Assembly: GCF_002288825.1 (NCBI RefSeq)
Contig: NZ_NSLI01000005.1
Span: 248,001-312,000 of the forward strand
Reading direction: 5' to 3'
Length of the DNA stretch: 64,000 bases
DNA from: Sphingomonas lenta
GTDB taxonomy: Bacteria; Pseudomonadota; Alphaproteobacteria; Sphingomonadales; Sphingomonadaceae
In this document: positions 7,398 through 17,692 of the stretch, in pieces
Position numbering within the stretch: position 1 is the first letter of the stretch
Layout of the letters: the number at the start of each line of letters is the position of its first letter
Notes under the pieces: model-generated
Databases searched by the model: none
Told to the model about the DNA's origin: nothing
What the model saw: the letters and a program-made list of their open reading frames with translations, nothing else
Made by a program: the position numbers and the translations under genes

Positions 7398-9080
7398 ATG
7401 GGGATGGTACGCGGATTGCTGGCGCTGCTCGGGGCGGCCGCGTCGACCGGCTCCGCACAGGCGCCCGCCGGACCCACGCCCGCGCGCTTCGAGTGGTTCG
7501 AATATTCGGGCGCCGACCCCGCGCAGCGGCGACGCCCGCCGGGGCCGGGCGAGTACGCCAATCCCGTCCTGTCGGGCTTCCACCCCGACCCGCACACCAT
7601 CCGCGTGGGCGAGGATTTCTACCTCGTCACCTCGACCTTCACCTATTTTCCCGGCCTGCCGATCTTCCGCAGCCGCGACCTTGTGAACTGGACGCAGATC
7701 GGCAACGCGATCGACCGGCCGGGCCAGCTCGACTTCACGGGGCTCGGCCTGTCGCGCGGCGTGTTCGCGCCGGCGATGGCGCACCACGCGGGCACCTTCT
7801 ACATCGTCAACACCTGCGTCGACTGCGGCGGCAACTACGTCATCATGGCGAGCGACCCGGCCGGGCCCTGGTCCGACCCGGTGTGGATCAAGGACGTGGG
7901 CGGGATCGACCCGTCCCTGTTCATCGAGTCCGACGGGTCGGCCTGGCTGCTCAACAACGACGCGCCCGTGGGCGAGCCGCTCTACGAGGGGCACCGGGCG
8001 ATCTGGATCCGGCGCTTCGACCTCAAGACGCTGCGCACAATCGGTCCGGCGAAGATGATCGTGAACGGCGGCGTCGACATCTCGACGAAACCGATCTGGG
8101 TCGAAGGGCCCCACATCTTCCGGCACGAGGGGCGCTACTACCTCTCCGCCGCGGAGGGCGGCACGGCGGTCGGCCACTCGCAGACGGTGTACCGCGCCGA
8201 GCGGCCGGAAGGGCCCTGGACGGCTTATCCCAGGCCCATCCTGACGCAGCGCGACCTCGACCCGGCGCGGCCCGACCCGATCACCTCGGCGGGGCACGCG
8301 GCGCTGTTCACCACGCCCAAGGGCGACTGGTGGGCGACCTTCCTCGCCACCCGGCCCTATACGGACGACCATTACAACACGGGCCGCGAGACCTTCCTGC
8401 TGCCGATCCGCTGGCGGCACGGCTGGCCGATCATCACCGAGCCCGGACAGGCGATCCCCCATTTCGCGCGCCGTCCCGACCTGCCGGCGGGGCCGCACGC
8501 GCCGGTGCCGACGAGCGGCGCGTTCACCGTGCGCGACGAGTTCGACGGCCCCGCGCTGCCGCCCTACTGGATGATGGTGCGCAACCCCAAGCTGCGCTGG
8601 CACCGGCTCGCGGGCGGCGCGCTGGAGATCACGCCGCGGGCCGACCGGATCGGCGAACCCAAGCAGCCGAGCTTCCTCGCGCGCCGGCAACAGCACCTCC
8701 ACGCCACCGCCGCGACCGAGCTCCGCTTCGACGCCGCCGCGCCGGGCGCGAAGGCCGGCCTCGTCGCCTATCAGGACGACGCGCACTACTATTTCATCGG
8801 CGTCGTCAACGACCGCGGACGGCGGGTGCTGCGCGTCGAGCGTCGGGCGGGGCCGAGCGACCCGGCAGACGGCGTCGTGCTCGCCGCCGCACCGCTCCGC
8901 GCGACCGGCCCGGTGCGGCTGCGCATCACCGCGCGCGGCGGCGAGTACGACTTCCACTACGCGGCGGGCGCGGGGCGCTGGACGTCGCTCCTGACCGGCG
9001 CGGACGGGAAGCTGCTCAGCACCGCCACGGCGGGCGGCTTCGTGGGCGCGACGTTCGGGATGTACGCCCACGCGCCCTGA
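7398..9080 (+). CDS. GH43 beta-xylosidase with C-terminal beta-sandwich domain
   Basis: A 560-residue protein. The start at 7398 gives a signal-like N-terminus (MGMVRGLLALLGAAASTGSA) and a GGGAGCGGAGC ribosome-binding region; 63 upstream bases are open but lack a signal. The GH43 five-bladed propeller shows the base Asp in GFHPDPHTIRV (about residue 64), the second Asp in GGIDPSLF, and the acid Glu in WVEGPHIF. A C-terminal domain from about residue 375 (FTVRDEFDGPALPPYW onward) is the concanavalin-like domain usual in beta-xylosidases. It should release xylose from xylo-oligosaccharides, probably in the periplasm. It converges on xylA with only 9 bases between stops. Confidence 0.88.
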   Translation: MGMVRGLLALLGAAASTGSAQAPAGPTPARFEWFEYSGADPAQRRRPPGPGEYANPVLSGFHPDPHTIRVGEDFYLVTSTFTYFPGLPIFRSRDLVNWTQIGNAIDRPGQLDFTGLGLSRGVFAPAMAHHAGTFYIVNTCVDCGGNYVIMASDPAGPWSDPVWIKDVGGIDPSLFIESDGSAWLLNNDAPVGEPLYEGHRAIWIRRFDLKTLRTIGPAKMIVNGGVDISTKPIWVEGPHIFRHEGRYYLSAAEGGTAVGHSQTVYRAERPEGPWTAYPRPILTQRDLDPARPDPITSAGHAALFTTPKGDWWATFLATRPYTDDHYNTGRETFLLPIRWRHGWPIITEPGQAIPHFARRPDLPAGPHAPVPTSGAFTVRDEFDGPALPPYWMMVRNPKLRWHRLAGGALEITPRADRIGEPKQPSFLARRQQHLHATAATELRFDAAAPGAKAGLVAYQDDAHYYFIGVVNDRGRRVLRVERRAGPSDPADGVVLAAAPLRATGPVRLRITARGGEYDFHYAAGAGRWTSLLTGADGKLLSTATAGGFVGATFGMYAHAP

Positions 9081-9089
9081 AGCGGACCG

Positions 9090-10397
9090 TCAGAACCGGT
9101 TGAGCAGGTTCTCCAGCCACTCCTGCCGGCCCGAGCGGGGCTGCGGCGACAAGTTGCGCTCGACCGCCAGGTCGGCCGCGCCGGCGAGGTCGAGCCCGGC
9201 GATCTGCCTCCCGAGTTCGCCGTCCCAGCCGGCGTAGCGGTCGCGCTTGAACTGGTCGAGGCGGCCGTCCTCGATGGTCGCGGCGGCGCGGAGCAGCCCG
9301 CGCGCGACCACGTCGATCGCGCCGACATGCCCGTGGAACAGATCGATCGCGTCGATCGACTGGCGGCGGACCTTGGCGTCGAAGTTGAACCCGCCCGTCG
9401 TGAACCCGCCCGCGCGGATGATCTCGATCATCGCCAGCGTCAGCTCCTCGACGGAGTTGGGGAATTGATCGGTGTCCCAGCCGTTCTGCGGATCGCCGCG
9501 ATTGGCGTCGATCGAGCCGAAGATGCCGAACGCTGCGGCGGTGGCGATCTCGTGCTCGAAGGTGTGGCCCGAAAGCGTGGCGTGGTTCGCCTCGATGTTG
9601 ACCGCGACCTCCTTTTCCAGGCCGTAGCGCTGGAGGAAGCCGTACACGGTGGCCGTGTCGAAGTCGTACTGGTGCTTGGTCGGCTCCATCGGCTTGGGCT
9701 CGATCAGGATCGTACCCTGAAACCCGATCTTGTGCTTGTGCTCGACGACCATGCTCAGGAAGCGGCCGAAATTGTCGAGCTCGCGGGCGAGGTCGGTGTT
9801 GAGCAGCGTCTCGTAGCCCTCGCGCCCGCCCCACAGTACGTAGTTGACGCCGCCCAAGCGGTGCGTCGCCTCGATCGCGTCGCGGACCTGGGACGCGGCC
9901 CAGGCGAACACCTCCGGGTCGGGGCTGGTCGCCGCGCCCGCCATGTAGCGCGGGTGGCTGAACAGGTTGGCGGTGCCCCAGAGCAGCTTCTTGCCGTGCT
10001 CGCCCGACAGGCGCTCCAGGTCGTCCACGGCTTCCGCGAAGTTGCGGCGGAAGCTGGGGAGGTCGTTCGCCTCCGCCATCACGTCGACGTCGTGGAACGA
10101 GTAGAAGGGCACGTCGAGGCGGCTGATGAAATCGAACGCCGCCTCGCGCTTCGCGGCCGCGGCGGCCGCGTCGTTGGCCCCGCGCAGCCAGGGGCGGTCG
10201 AAGGTGCCCGCGCCGAACACGTCGGAGCCCGGCCAGCAGAAGCTGTGCCAGAAGCAGATGGCGAAGCGGAGATGGTCCTCCATCCGCTTGCCGAGCACGA
10301 CGCGATCCTTGTCGTACCAGCGATAGGCCAGGTCCTCGGTCGTGTCCGGACCCTGATAGGTGATGCGGTCGACGCCGGCGAAATAGTCGGAGGCCAT
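9090..10397 (-). CDS. xylA: Xylose isomerase
   Basis: A 435-residue cytosolic enzyme converting D-xylose to D-xylulose. Landmarks are [19 protein letters not shown] (catalytic His), [38 protein letters not shown] (metal ligand Glu/Lys), [11 protein letters not shown] and SIDANRGD (metal site). Length and motif order match the long (class II) xylose isomerases. The ATG at 10397 shares one base with the xylulokinase stop (TGATG), which fixes the start; the reading frame stays open upstream inside xylB but without homology. It is the last gene of the GH43-xylB-xylA operon, which begins behind the operator at 12963-12976. Confidence 0.97.
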   Translation of the reverse strand: MASDYFAGVDRITYQGPDTTEDLAYRWYDKDRVVLGKRMEDHLRFAICFWHSFCWPGSDVFGAGTFDRPWLRGANDAAAAAAKREAAFDFISRLDVPFYSFHDVDVMAEANDLPSFRRNFAEAVDDLERLSGEHGKKLLWGTANLFSHPRYMAGAATSPDPEVFAWAASQVRDAIEATHRLGGVNYVLWGGREGYETLLNTDLARELDNFGRFLSMVVEHKHKIGFQGTILIEPKPMEPTKHQYDFDTATVYGFLQRYGLEKEVAVNIEANHATLSGHTFEHEIATAAAFGIFGSIDANRGDPQNGWDTDQFPNSVEELTLAMIEIIRAGGFTTGGFNFDAKVRRQSIDAIDLFHGHVGAIDVVARGLLRAAATIEDGRLDQFKRDRYAGWDGELGRQIAGLDLAGAADLAVERNLSPQPRSGRQEWLENLLNRF

Positions 10398-11851
10398 CAG
10401 ATCTCTTTCTGCTTGGGGGTGACGCGGGGATAGGCCGCGCGGAACTGGGCGAGCTTGGGGGCGAGCCGGTCGGCGACCGCGCGGTCGGGCTCGACGACGT
10501 GGCTGGTCGGCGGGGCGGCGCAAACGTCCGCGGGCGCGCCGCCGTCGACGGCGATCTGCGCCAGCCGCGCCGCACCGAGCGCCGGGCCGACCTCGCCGCC
10601 CCTGAGGTACACGAGCGGCGTGTCGAGCACGGCGGCGATGATGCGGCCCCAATAGCTCGACCGGGCGCCGCCGCCGATGACCGACAGCTTCTCGACCTCG
10701 GTGCCCGCGTCGCGGAGCACGGCCATGCCGTCCGCCAGCGCAAAAGCGACGCCTTCCAGCACCGCCTGGGCGAGCCGGCCGCCGTCGCTCTCGTTATCGA
10801 GGGCGAGGAATGCGCCGCGCACGACCGCGTCGTTGTGCGGCGTGCGCTCGCCGGAGAGGTAGGGGAGGAAGATCTCGGGACCCGCGCCCGGTCCGGTCGC
10901 CTCCGCGCGTTCGAACAGCTCGGCCGGGCCGCTCGCGCCGGTGATGCGCGCCACCCAGTCGACGCACGCCGCCGCGGACAGGTGGACCGACATCTGGTGC
11001 CATAGCTCGGGCACGCAGTGGCAAAAGGCGTGCACCGCGCCGGCCGGGTTGGGGCGGAAGTCGCGCGTAGCGACGAAGATCACGCCCGAGGTGCCGAGCG
11101 AGAGCAGCGCGTCGCCGTCGCTGACCACGCCCACGCCCGCCGCGCCCGCGGCGTTGTCGCCGCCGCCCGCCGCGACCGGCACCTCGCCCATGCCCCATAG
11201 GTCGGCGATGTCGGGGCGCAGCGTGCCGGTCACCTCCGTGCCTTCGTGGAGGCGCGGCATCTGCTCGGCGCGCAGGCTGCACGCGTCGAGGATCGTCTCC
11301 GACCAGCGGCGGCCGCCCACGTCGAGCCAGAGCGTGCCGGCGGAGTCGGACAAGTCGGAGGCGCGGTCGCCCGTCATCCTCAGGCGCACATAGTCCTTGG
11401 GCAGCAGCACGGTGCGTACCCGCTCGAAAACCTCGGACTCGTGATGGCGCACCCAGAGCAGCTTGGGCGCGGTGAAGCCCGGCATGGCGAGGTTGCCGGC
11501 GATCGCGTGGAGCTCGGGCACGGCGCGCTCCAGCGCCTCGCACTCGGCGAAGCTGCGGCCGTCGTTCCACAGGATGCCGGGACGAAGCGGGCGGTCGTCG
11601 GCGCCGAGCAGCGTCGCCCCGTGCATCTGGCCGGCGAGCCCCACCCCGCGCACCGCGCGGCGCACGGCGGGGTCGATCGCCTGCACCGCGGCGGTGGTGG
11701 CGCGCCACCAATCCTCCGGGTCCTGCTCCGACCAGAGCGGATGCGGGCGCGAGACGGTGAGCGCGGTCGTACCCTGGCCGACGACGGCCCCGGCCGCGTC
11801 CAGCACGACCGCCTTCACCCCCGAGGTGCCGATATCGATGCCGAGGAACAT
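10397..11851 (-). CDS. xylB: Xylulokinase (FGGY family)
   Basis: A 484-residue sugar kinase. The N-terminal ATP-binding motif is [16 protein letters not shown]. Next comes GQMHGATLL, the substrate-contact motif of xylulokinases, then [23 protein letters not shown] and the C-terminal [16 protein letters not shown]. It phosphorylates D-xylulose to xylulose-5-phosphate for the pentose phosphate pathway. It follows the GH43 gene with a 4-base gap and overlaps xylA by one base. Note that the Caulobacter name xylB for xylose dehydrogenase applies to a different gene, here at 40804-41589. Confidence 0.96.
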   Translation of the reverse strand: MFLGIDIGTSGVKAVVLDAAGAVVGQGTTALTVSRPHPLWSEQDPEDWWRATTAAVQAIDPAVRRAVRGVGLAGQMHGATLLGADDRPLRPGILWNDGRSFAECEALERAVPELHAIAGNLAMPGFTAPKLLWVRHHESEVFERVRTVLLPKDYVRLRMTGDRASDLSDSAGTLWLDVGGRRWSETILDACSLRAEQMPRLHEGTEVTGTLRPDIADLWGMGEVPVAAGGGDNAAGAAGVGVVSDGDALLSLGTSGVIFVATRDFRPNPAGAVHAFCHCVPELWHQMSVHLSAAACVDWVARITGASGPAELFERAEATGPGAGPEIFLPYLSGERTPHNDAVVRGAFLALDNESDGGRLAQAVLEGVAFALADGMAVLRDAGTEVEKLSVIGGGARSSYWGRIIAAVLDTPLVYLRGGEVGPALGAARLAQIAVDGGAPADVCAAPPTSHVVEPDRAVADRLAPKLAQFRAAYPRVTPKQKEI

Positions 11852-11855
11852 GCGG

Positions 11856-12923
11856 TCAGTCGACGAACGGGTCGATCGTGCAAATGGTGCCGTCCGGATT
11901 GTGGGTGAGCTCGGTCACCTTGACGTTGCGCAGGCGCGTCTGACCCGAGAGCTGGCTGTCGGCGTAGAACAGCCACCATTTGCCGCCGTGTTGGACGATC
12001 GAGTGGTGCGTCGTCCAGCCCTGCACCGGCTCCAGGATGCGGCCCTTGTAGGTGAAAGGACCATAGGGCGACGTGCCGACCGCGTAGACGAGATAGTGCG
12101 TGTCGCCCGTCGAGTAGCTGAGGTAATATTTGCCGTTGTACTTGTGCATCCACGCCGCTTCGAAGAAGCGGCGGTTCGTGTCGCCGCCCAAGAGCGGCTT
12201 GCCCCCCTCATCGACGATGAGCGCGTCGCGGGGCTTCTCGGCGAACTCGGTCATGGACGCGTCGAGGCGCGCGACTTTCGGCATCAGCGCGGGCGCATTC
12301 GGCCGATTGAGGTCGGTCTTGGAGCCGTTGGGGTCGTAGCGCCCGGTGACGTTGCGCTGGAGCTGGCCGCCCCAGATGCCGCCGAAATACATATAGCTGC
12401 GGCCGTCGTCGTCGGTGAACACGGCGGGGTCGATCGAGAAGCTGCCCTTGATCGGCCGCGGCTTGGCTTTGAACGGGCCGACGGGGCTCTTGGAGGTGGC
12501 GACGCCGATGCGGAACGCGCCCTGCCGGTCCTTGGCGGGGAAGTAGAGGTAGTAGGTGCCGTTCTTATACGCCGCGTCGGGCGCCCACATCTGCTTGGTC
12601 GCCCAGGGCACTTGGGCCACATCGAGCGCGACAGGGTGCACCGTCACCGGCGCGCCGACGCGGTCCATGCTGAGCACGCGATAGTCGCGCATCTCGAAAT
12701 GGCCGCCCAGATCGTCCTCGGGCGCGGGTCCGTCGATGTCGTGGCTGGGATAGACGTAGATGCGGCCCTGGAAGACGTGCGCCGACGGGTCGGCGGTGTA
12801 GATGTCGCGGACCAGCGGTTGGGACAGGTAGCGACGGCCGTTGGGCGCGCGCGGCTCGCTCGATTTGCCGAGCGCGGCGGTGCAGAAGACGGCGGACGCG
12901 AGGGCGGCCCAGCGCAGGAACAT
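11856..12923 (-). CDS. GH43 arabinofuranosidase/xylosidase-type glycosidase
   Basis: A 355-residue protein with signal peptide (MFLRWAALASAVFCTAALG). The single GH43 propeller carries D45 in YTADPSAHV, D165 in FSIDPAVFTDD and E255 in RFFEAAWMHKYNGKYYLSYS, matching the family's catalytic triad. The motif FFEAAWMHKYNGKYYLSYS is typical of the arabinoxylan-directed group. Start: ATG at 12923 follows the operator/promoter region; an upstream in-frame extension would remove the signal peptide. It is first in an operon with xylB and xylA, so export of side-chain or xylosyl cleavage is coupled to xylose catabolism. Confidence 0.87.
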   Translation of the reverse strand: MFLRWAALASAVFCTAALGKSSEPRAPNGRRYLSQPLVRDIYTADPSAHVFQGRIYVYPSHDIDGPAPEDDLGGHFEMRDYRVLSMDRVGAPVTVHPVALDVAQVPWATKQMWAPDAAYKNGTYYLYFPAKDRQGAFRIGVATSKSPVGPFKAKPRPIKGSFSIDPAVFTDDDGRSYMYFGGIWGGQLQRNVTGRYDPNGSKTDLNRPNAPALMPKVARLDASMTEFAEKPRDALIVDEGGKPLLGGDTNRRFFEAAWMHKYNGKYYLSYSTGDTHYLVYAVGTSPYGPFTYKGRILEPVQGWTTHHSIVQHGGKWWLFYADSQLSGQTRLRNVKVTELTHNPDGTICTIDPFVD

Positions 12924-12962
12924 CACAAACCTCTCCCATGTCGCCCTTAGACGGGCCGTTTG

Positions 12963-12976
12963 CGTTAGCGCTACCA
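12963..12976. promoter_or_regulatory. Operator for the GH43-xylB-xylA operon
   Basis: CGTTAGCGCTACCA matches 12 of 14 bases of the palindrome TGTTAGCGCTAACA with the central AGCGCT intact. It lies 40 bases upstream of the GH43 start, in the gap after the GH3 gene. It is the likely binding site of the LacI-type protein encoded at 17693-18754. Confidence 0.75.
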
Positions 12977-12999
12977 TAAGCGCCCGGCCCGGCGCAAGG

Positions 13000-15381
13000 T
13001 CAGGCGATCTCCAGCGTGACGGTCTGCAGGTCGGCCGAGTTGGGGCCGGTCATGATGTCGAAACGGCCGGGCTCGACCACCTCCCGCATGTCGACGTCCC
13101 ACATGGCGAAGGCCGAGGGGCCGAGCGTGAAGCGCACGGTGCGCGCCTCGCCGGGCGCGAGCGTGACGCGTTCGAAGCCCTTCAGCTCCTTGAGGGGGCG
13201 GGTGACGGAGCTGACCTGGTCGCGGACGTAGAGTTGGACGACTTCGTCGCCTTTGCGGGTTCCCGTGTTGCGGACGTCGACCTCGACCGTGACCTCGCCC
13301 GCCACGCCGATGCGCGGGGCGGAGAGGCGAGGGGGGCCGAGCCGGAACGTCGTGTAGCTGAGCCCGTGGCCGAAGGGGAACAGGGGCGCGGTCGTGTCGA
13401 ATAGGTAGCCGCGGCCGACCGACGGCTTGCTGTTGTAGTAGAGCGGCAGCTGGCCCGCGTGCCGCGCCACGGTGACGGGGAGCTTGGCGCCCGGGTTCAC
13501 GTCGCCGAACAGGGCGTCGGCGACCGCCGTGCCGCCCTCCTGGCCGGGGTACCAGCATTCCAGCATCGCATTGGCGCGCGCGGCGATCGCGGGCCAGCTG
13601 GGCGGGCGGCCGTTGATCGCGCACACCACCACCGGCTTGCCCAAGCCGTGGAGCGCGTCGAACAGCTCGTTCTGCTCGCCGACCAGGTCGAGGCTGGTGC
13701 GGTCGCCGAGATGGTTCTTCGCGAAGCCCTCGCGGCTGGTCTGCTCCGTGTCGCCGATCGCGAGCAGGATCACGTCCGCGTCGCGCGCCGCCGCGACGGC
13801 CTCCGCGATCAGGCGGCGGTTCTCGGCCGGGTCGGCGAGCAGCACCTCGTCGGCCGAGCGGTCCTCGGTCCGCGTGATCCGCACGCCCTGCGCCACGACG
13901 AGCGCGTCGGCGGGCAATCGGCGGCGTAAGCCGTCGGCGAGGCTGACGGCGACCTTGGGCGCGCCCGAATAGCCGCCCAGCCGCGCGACCTGCGCGTTGG
14001 GGCCGATCAGCGCGACCTTGCGCAGGCGGGCGCGGTCGAGCGGCAGCGTGCCATCGTTGGTGAGCAGGCAGAGCGACTTGCGCGCGGCCTCCAGCGCCAG
14101 CGCCCGCGCCTCGGCGTTCCCCGTCAGGCGGCGCGCCTCGGCGAGGCTGGCGTAGGGATCTTCGAACAGCCCGGCGCGGAACTTCAGTCGGAGCATGCGC
14201 GCGCACGCCTGGTCCACCGCAGCCTGTGCGACGCGGCCCTCGCGGACCTGGGCGACGAGCGTGCGGAACGCCTGGCCGTCGGGCAGTTCGCTGTCCACGC
14301 CGGCGGCGAGCGCGCGGCGGGCGGCGTCCTCCGGACCGCTCGCGACGTGGTGGATCGTGTCGAGCTCCGTCACGCCGCCGTAGTCGCTGACGATCGCGCC
14401 GTCGAAGCGCCACTCGCCGCGCAGCACGTCGCCGAGCAGCCACTTGTTCGCGTGGCTGGGGACGCCGTCGAGCTCGTTGTAGGACGGCATCACCGCGGCG
14501 ACGCCCGTGCGCTCGACGACGGCGCGGAAGGGCGGAAAGAAGAACTCGCGCAGCTCGCGTTCGGCGAGCGGGGCGGGGCCGATATTGTTGCCGGCCTGGG
14601 GCTGGCCGTGGCCGGTCATGTGCTTGAGCGTCGCGAAGACGTGGCCGGGCGCCAGCGTGCCGCCCTCGCCCTGCAGCCCGAGCACGCTGGCGACGCCCAT
14701 CTCGCCGCAGAGATAGGGGTCCTCGCCGAACGTCTCCTCGATGCGGCCCCAGCGCGGGTCGCGCGCGATGTCGACCACGGGCGACAGCGTCAGGTGGCTC
14801 CCATGCGCGCGCACCTCGCGGCCGATGACGCGTTGCGCGCGGCGCATCAGGTCGCGGTCGAACGCGCCCGCCAGCGCGATCGCCTGCGGGAACATGGTCG
14901 CGTCGGGGGCCATGTAGCCGTGGAGCGACTCCTCGTGGAACAGCACGGGGATGCCCAGCCGCGTCTGCGTCGTCGCCCAGCGCTGCACCGCGTTGACGAA
15001 GCTGATCGTCGACTCGGCGCCGCGCCACCGCGCGCCCGTGCCGCCCGCCACCTCGGCCACCTGCGGCCCGCCGCGCCGGTCGGAGGGGCGCGTCACCTGG
15101 CCGAACCCGTGCGGGTAGCTGCGGCTCGCCTTGACGGGATCGAAGTCGAGCCCGCCGTCGCGCATGATCTCCGACTTGGTCGCCCAGAGCGCGATCATCT
15201 GGCCGACCTTCTCCTCCAAGGTCATGCGGCCGAGCAGGTCGCGCACGCGCAGGTCCACGGGCGCGCGGGGGTCCTTGTAGACGGGGCGGGCGGCGCGCTG
15301 CGCGAGAGCCGCGGGCTCGATCGCGAGCGCGGACGCCGCGCCGAGCCAGCGGAGCAGTCCGCGACGGGTGATGCTGGTCAT
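13000..15381 (-). CDS. GH3 beta-xylosidase/beta-glucosidase
   Basis: A 793-residue GH3 enzyme. The N-terminus has a twin-arginine-like signal (TRRGLLRWLGAASALA). The TIM barrel holds TLEEKVGQM near residue 55, the substrate-binding KH in FATLKHMTGHG near 253, and the nucleophile D333 in AIVSDYGGVTE. The (alpha/beta)6 sandwich follows (WYPGQEGGTAVADALFG). A C-terminal fibronectin-III-like domain closes the protein (VRNTGTRKGDEVVQLYV). It should release xylose or glucose from oligosaccharide ends. The frame is open 84 bases upstream; ATG at 15381 is chosen for the signal peptide. It is divergent from the GH67 gene across the operator at 15428. Confidence 0.88.
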   Translation of the reverse strand: MTSITRRGLLRWLGAASALAIEPAALAQRAARPVYKDPRAPVDLRVRDLLGRMTLEEKVGQMIALWATKSEIMRDGGLDFDPVKASRSYPHGFGQVTRPSDRRGGPQVAEVAGGTGARWRGAESTISFVNAVQRWATTQTRLGIPVLFHEESLHGYMAPDATMFPQAIALAGAFDRDLMRRAQRVIGREVRAHGSHLTLSPVVDIARDPRWGRIEETFGEDPYLCGEMGVASVLGLQGEGGTLAPGHVFATLKHMTGHGQPQAGNNIGPAPLAERELREFFFPPFRAVVERTGVAAVMPSYNELDGVPSHANKWLLGDVLRGEWRFDGAIVSDYGGVTELDTIHHVASGPEDAARRALAAGVDSELPDGQAFRTLVAQVREGRVAQAAVDQACARMLRLKFRAGLFEDPYASLAEARRLTGNAEARALALEAARKSLCLLTNDGTLPLDRARLRKVALIGPNAQVARLGGYSGAPKVAVSLADGLRRRLPADALVVAQGVRITRTEDRSADEVLLADPAENRRLIAEAVAAARDADVILLAIGDTEQTSREGFAKNHLGDRTSLDLVGEQNELFDALHGLGKPVVVCAINGRPPSWPAIAARANAMLECWYPGQEGGTAVADALFGDVNPGAKLPVTVARHAGQLPLYYNSKPSVGRGYLFDTTAPLFPFGHGLSYTTFRLGPPRLSAPRIGVAGEVTVEVDVRNTGTRKGDEVVQLYVRDQVSSVTRPLKELKGFERVTLAPGEARTVRFTLGPSAFAMWDVDMREVVEPGRFDIMTGPNSADLQTVTLEIA

Positions 15382-15427
15382 GCCCTCTGGTCCTCTCCCA
15401 CGTCGGCACTCCGCGCGCCTTGTTCGT

Positions 15428-15441
15428 GATAGCGCTAACAG
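15428..15441. promoter_or_regulatory. Operator in the GH3/GH67 divergent promoter region
   Basis: TGATAGCGCTAACA matches 13 of 14 bases of TGTTAGCGCTAACA. It sits between the two divergent glycosidase genes (47 bases from the GH3 start, 45 from the GH67 start), so one bound repressor could control both. Confidence 0.8.
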
Positions 15442-15485
15442 ATACACGGGGCGGAACGCTGTCAATAGCGTCGGAGGAGAGGCGG

Positions 15486-17612
15486 ATGCGGGCGTTGGTC
15501 GGCGTGCTGTGCGCGCTGTTGCTGCTGCTGGGCTTGCCGGACCGGGCGGCCGCGGAAGACAGCTATGAGCTTTGGCTGCGCTATCGGCCGCTGCCCGCGG
15601 CCGCGCGGGCGGGCGTTCCGGGCGCGGTGGCGGTTGACCCCGCCGAGCGCGACGCGCGCGTGCTCGCGGCGCGCGACGAGCTTTTCCGGGCGTTCGCGGC
15701 GATGTCGGGCGGGATGGGCGGGGGCGGCGAGGTGGTGCTGGGCACGCCCGCCACCTCGGCGCGCGTCCGGGCGCTGCGGCTCGACCTCGGGGACTTGGGC
15801 GACGAGGGCTATCTCGTCCGGCGCGTGATGACGGGCGGGCGGCCGGTCACGGTGGTCGCGGCGAACGGCGGGGCGGGCGTGCTGTACGGCGCGTTCGCGC
15901 TCATCCGCCGGTTGCAGCTGGGCCGGCCCGTCGAGGAGCGCAGCGCGCCCAAGGTGCGGCTTCGCGTGCTCAACCACTGGGACAATCTCGATCGCTCGGT
16001 GGAGCGCGGTTATGCCGGCCAGTCGATCTGGGACTGGTGGCGGCTGCCCGGCCACAAGGACCCGCGCTACGTCGATTACGCCCGCGCCAACGCGTCGCTC
16101 GGCATCAACGGCACGATCCTCAACAACGTCAACGCCAAGGCCGACAGCCTGACCGCGCCCTACCTCGCCAAGGCGGCCGCGGTCGCCGACGTGCTGCGCC
16201 CCTACGGCATGAAGGTCTATCTGTCGGCGCGCTTCTCCGCGCCGATCGAGCTAGGCGGACTGGAGACCGCCGACCCCCTCGACCCGTCGGTGCAGGCTTG
16301 GTGGCGCGCCAAGGCGGACGAGATCTATCGCGTGATCCCCGATTTCGGCGGCTTCCTGGTCAAGGCGAACAGCGAAGGCCAGCCCGGCCCGCGCGACTAC
16401 GGCCGCAGCCACGCCGACGGCGCGAACATGCTGGCCGAGGCGCTGCGCCCGCACGGCGGCGCGGTGATGTGGCGCGCCTTCGTCTATCAGGAGACCGACC
16501 CCGAGGACCGCGCCAAGCAGGCCTATACCGAGTTCAAGCCGCAGGACGGGCGCTTCGCGCCCAACGTGCTGGTGCAGGTCAAGAACGGGCCGATCGACTT
16601 TCAGCCGCGCGAGCCGTTCCATCCGCTGTTCGGCGCGATGCCGCGCACCCCGCTGATGCTCGAGTTCCAGATCACCAAGGAGTATCTCGGCTTCGCCACG
16701 CACCTCGTCTACCTGGGCGAGCTGTTCGCGGAGACGCTGCGGAGCGACACCTACGCGCGGGGCCCGGGCTCGACGGTCTCGCGCGTGGTCGACGGCTCGC
16801 TCGACGGGCATCGGCTCACCGGCATGGCGGGCGTGGCGAACATCGGGTCGGACCGCGACTGGACGGGATCGACCTTCGACCAGGCGAACTGGTACGCCTT
16901 CGGCCGGCTCGCCTGGGATCCGGACGCGTCGGCGCGCACGGTCGCCGCCGAGTGGGCGGGGCTGACCTTCACCACCGACCCGGCGTTCGCGCGGCCGGTC
17001 GCGGACCTGATGATGGCCTCGCGGCAGGCGATGGTGGATTATATGACACCGCTCGGCCTCGCGCACCTGATGGGGACGGGGCACCATCACGGGCCCGCGC
17101 CCTGGGTGTCGGATCTGGCCCGGCCCGAGTGGAACCCCGCCTACTACCACCGCGCCGACGCGCGGGGCATCGGCTTCGATCGGACGAGCAAGGGCTCGAA
17201 CGCGGTGGGGCAATATGCCGGGCCGGCGGCGCGGCGCTTCGCGCGGCCGGAGACGACGGGCGAGGACCATCTGCTCTGGTTCCATCACCTGCCCTGGGAC
17301 CACCGCATGCCGGGCGGCGCGACACTGTGGGAGACGCTGGTACGGCGCTACGACCGGGGCGTCGCGGCGGTGGCCGGTTTCCGCGCGCGCTGGGCGGGCC
17401 TGCGGCCGTTCGTTGATGCGGAGCGGTGGAGCAAGACCGCCGACCTGTTGAAGGTCCAGGAAGAGGAGGCGCGCTGGTGGCGCGACGCGTCGGTGGCGTA
17501 CTGGCGGTCGCTGAACGGCCGCGCACTGCCGCCCGGTTCACCGGAGCCGGCGCACCCGCTTGAGTATTACAAGGCGCTCCGCTTTCCCTACGCGCCCGGC
17601 CAGGCGCATTGA
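15486..17612 (+). CDS. GH67 alpha-glucuronidase
   Basis: A 708-residue enzyme with signal peptide (MRALVGVLCALLLLLGLPDRAAA). It removes 4-O-methyl-glucuronic acid from the ends of xylo-oligosaccharides. Visible GH67 landmarks are LRVLNHWDNLDRSVERGYAG near residue 160, the acid Glu in FLVKANSEGQPGPRDYGR, VQVKNGPIDFQPREPFHPLFG with the catalytic Asp, and LMLEFQITKEYLG with the base Glu. The C-terminal region (ENLLWFHHLPWD-like: EDHLLWFHHLPWDH) is also typical. ATG at 15486 is preceded by GGAGGAGAGGCGG; the open frame upstream overlaps the operator and is unlikely to be translated. The LacI-family gene follows 80 bases later. Confidence 0.94.
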   Translation: MRALVGVLCALLLLLGLPDRAAAEDSYELWLRYRPLPAAARAGVPGAVAVDPAERDARVLAARDELFRAFAAMSGGMGGGGEVVLGTPATSARVRALRLDLGDLGDEGYLVRRVMTGGRPVTVVAANGGAGVLYGAFALIRRLQLGRPVEERSAPKVRLRVLNHWDNLDRSVERGYAGQSIWDWWRLPGHKDPRYVDYARANASLGINGTILNNVNAKADSLTAPYLAKAAAVADVLRPYGMKVYLSARFSAPIELGGLETADPLDPSVQAWWRAKADEIYRVIPDFGGFLVKANSEGQPGPRDYGRSHADGANMLAEALRPHGGAVMWRAFVYQETDPEDRAKQAYTEFKPQDGRFAPNVLVQVKNGPIDFQPREPFHPLFGAMPRTPLMLEFQITKEYLGFATHLVYLGELFAETLRSDTYARGPGSTVSRVVDGSLDGHRLTGMAGVANIGSDRDWTGSTFDQANWYAFGRLAWDPDASARTVAAEWAGLTFTTDPAFARPVADLMMASRQAMVDYMTPLGLAHLMGTGHHHGPAPWVSDLARPEWNPAYYHRADARGIGFDRTSKGSNAVGQYAGPAARRFARPETTGEDHLLWFHHLPWDHRMPGGATLWETLVRRYDRGVAAVAGFRARWAGLRPFVDAERWSKTADLLKVQEEEARWWRDASVAYWRSLNGRALPPGSPEPAHPLEYYKALRFPYAPGQAH

Positions 17613-17692
17613 TCAGATAAATTCGCTCCGCTTCGGGACGGAGGCGCCCGCAAACGTTGCCACGCGGCGCGGTTCATGACAGCAGTGATGGC

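Noticed and set aside
7338..9103. Long open frames on both other frames over the GH43 gene
   Set aside because: The GH43 frame carries the catalytic motifs; the others have none.
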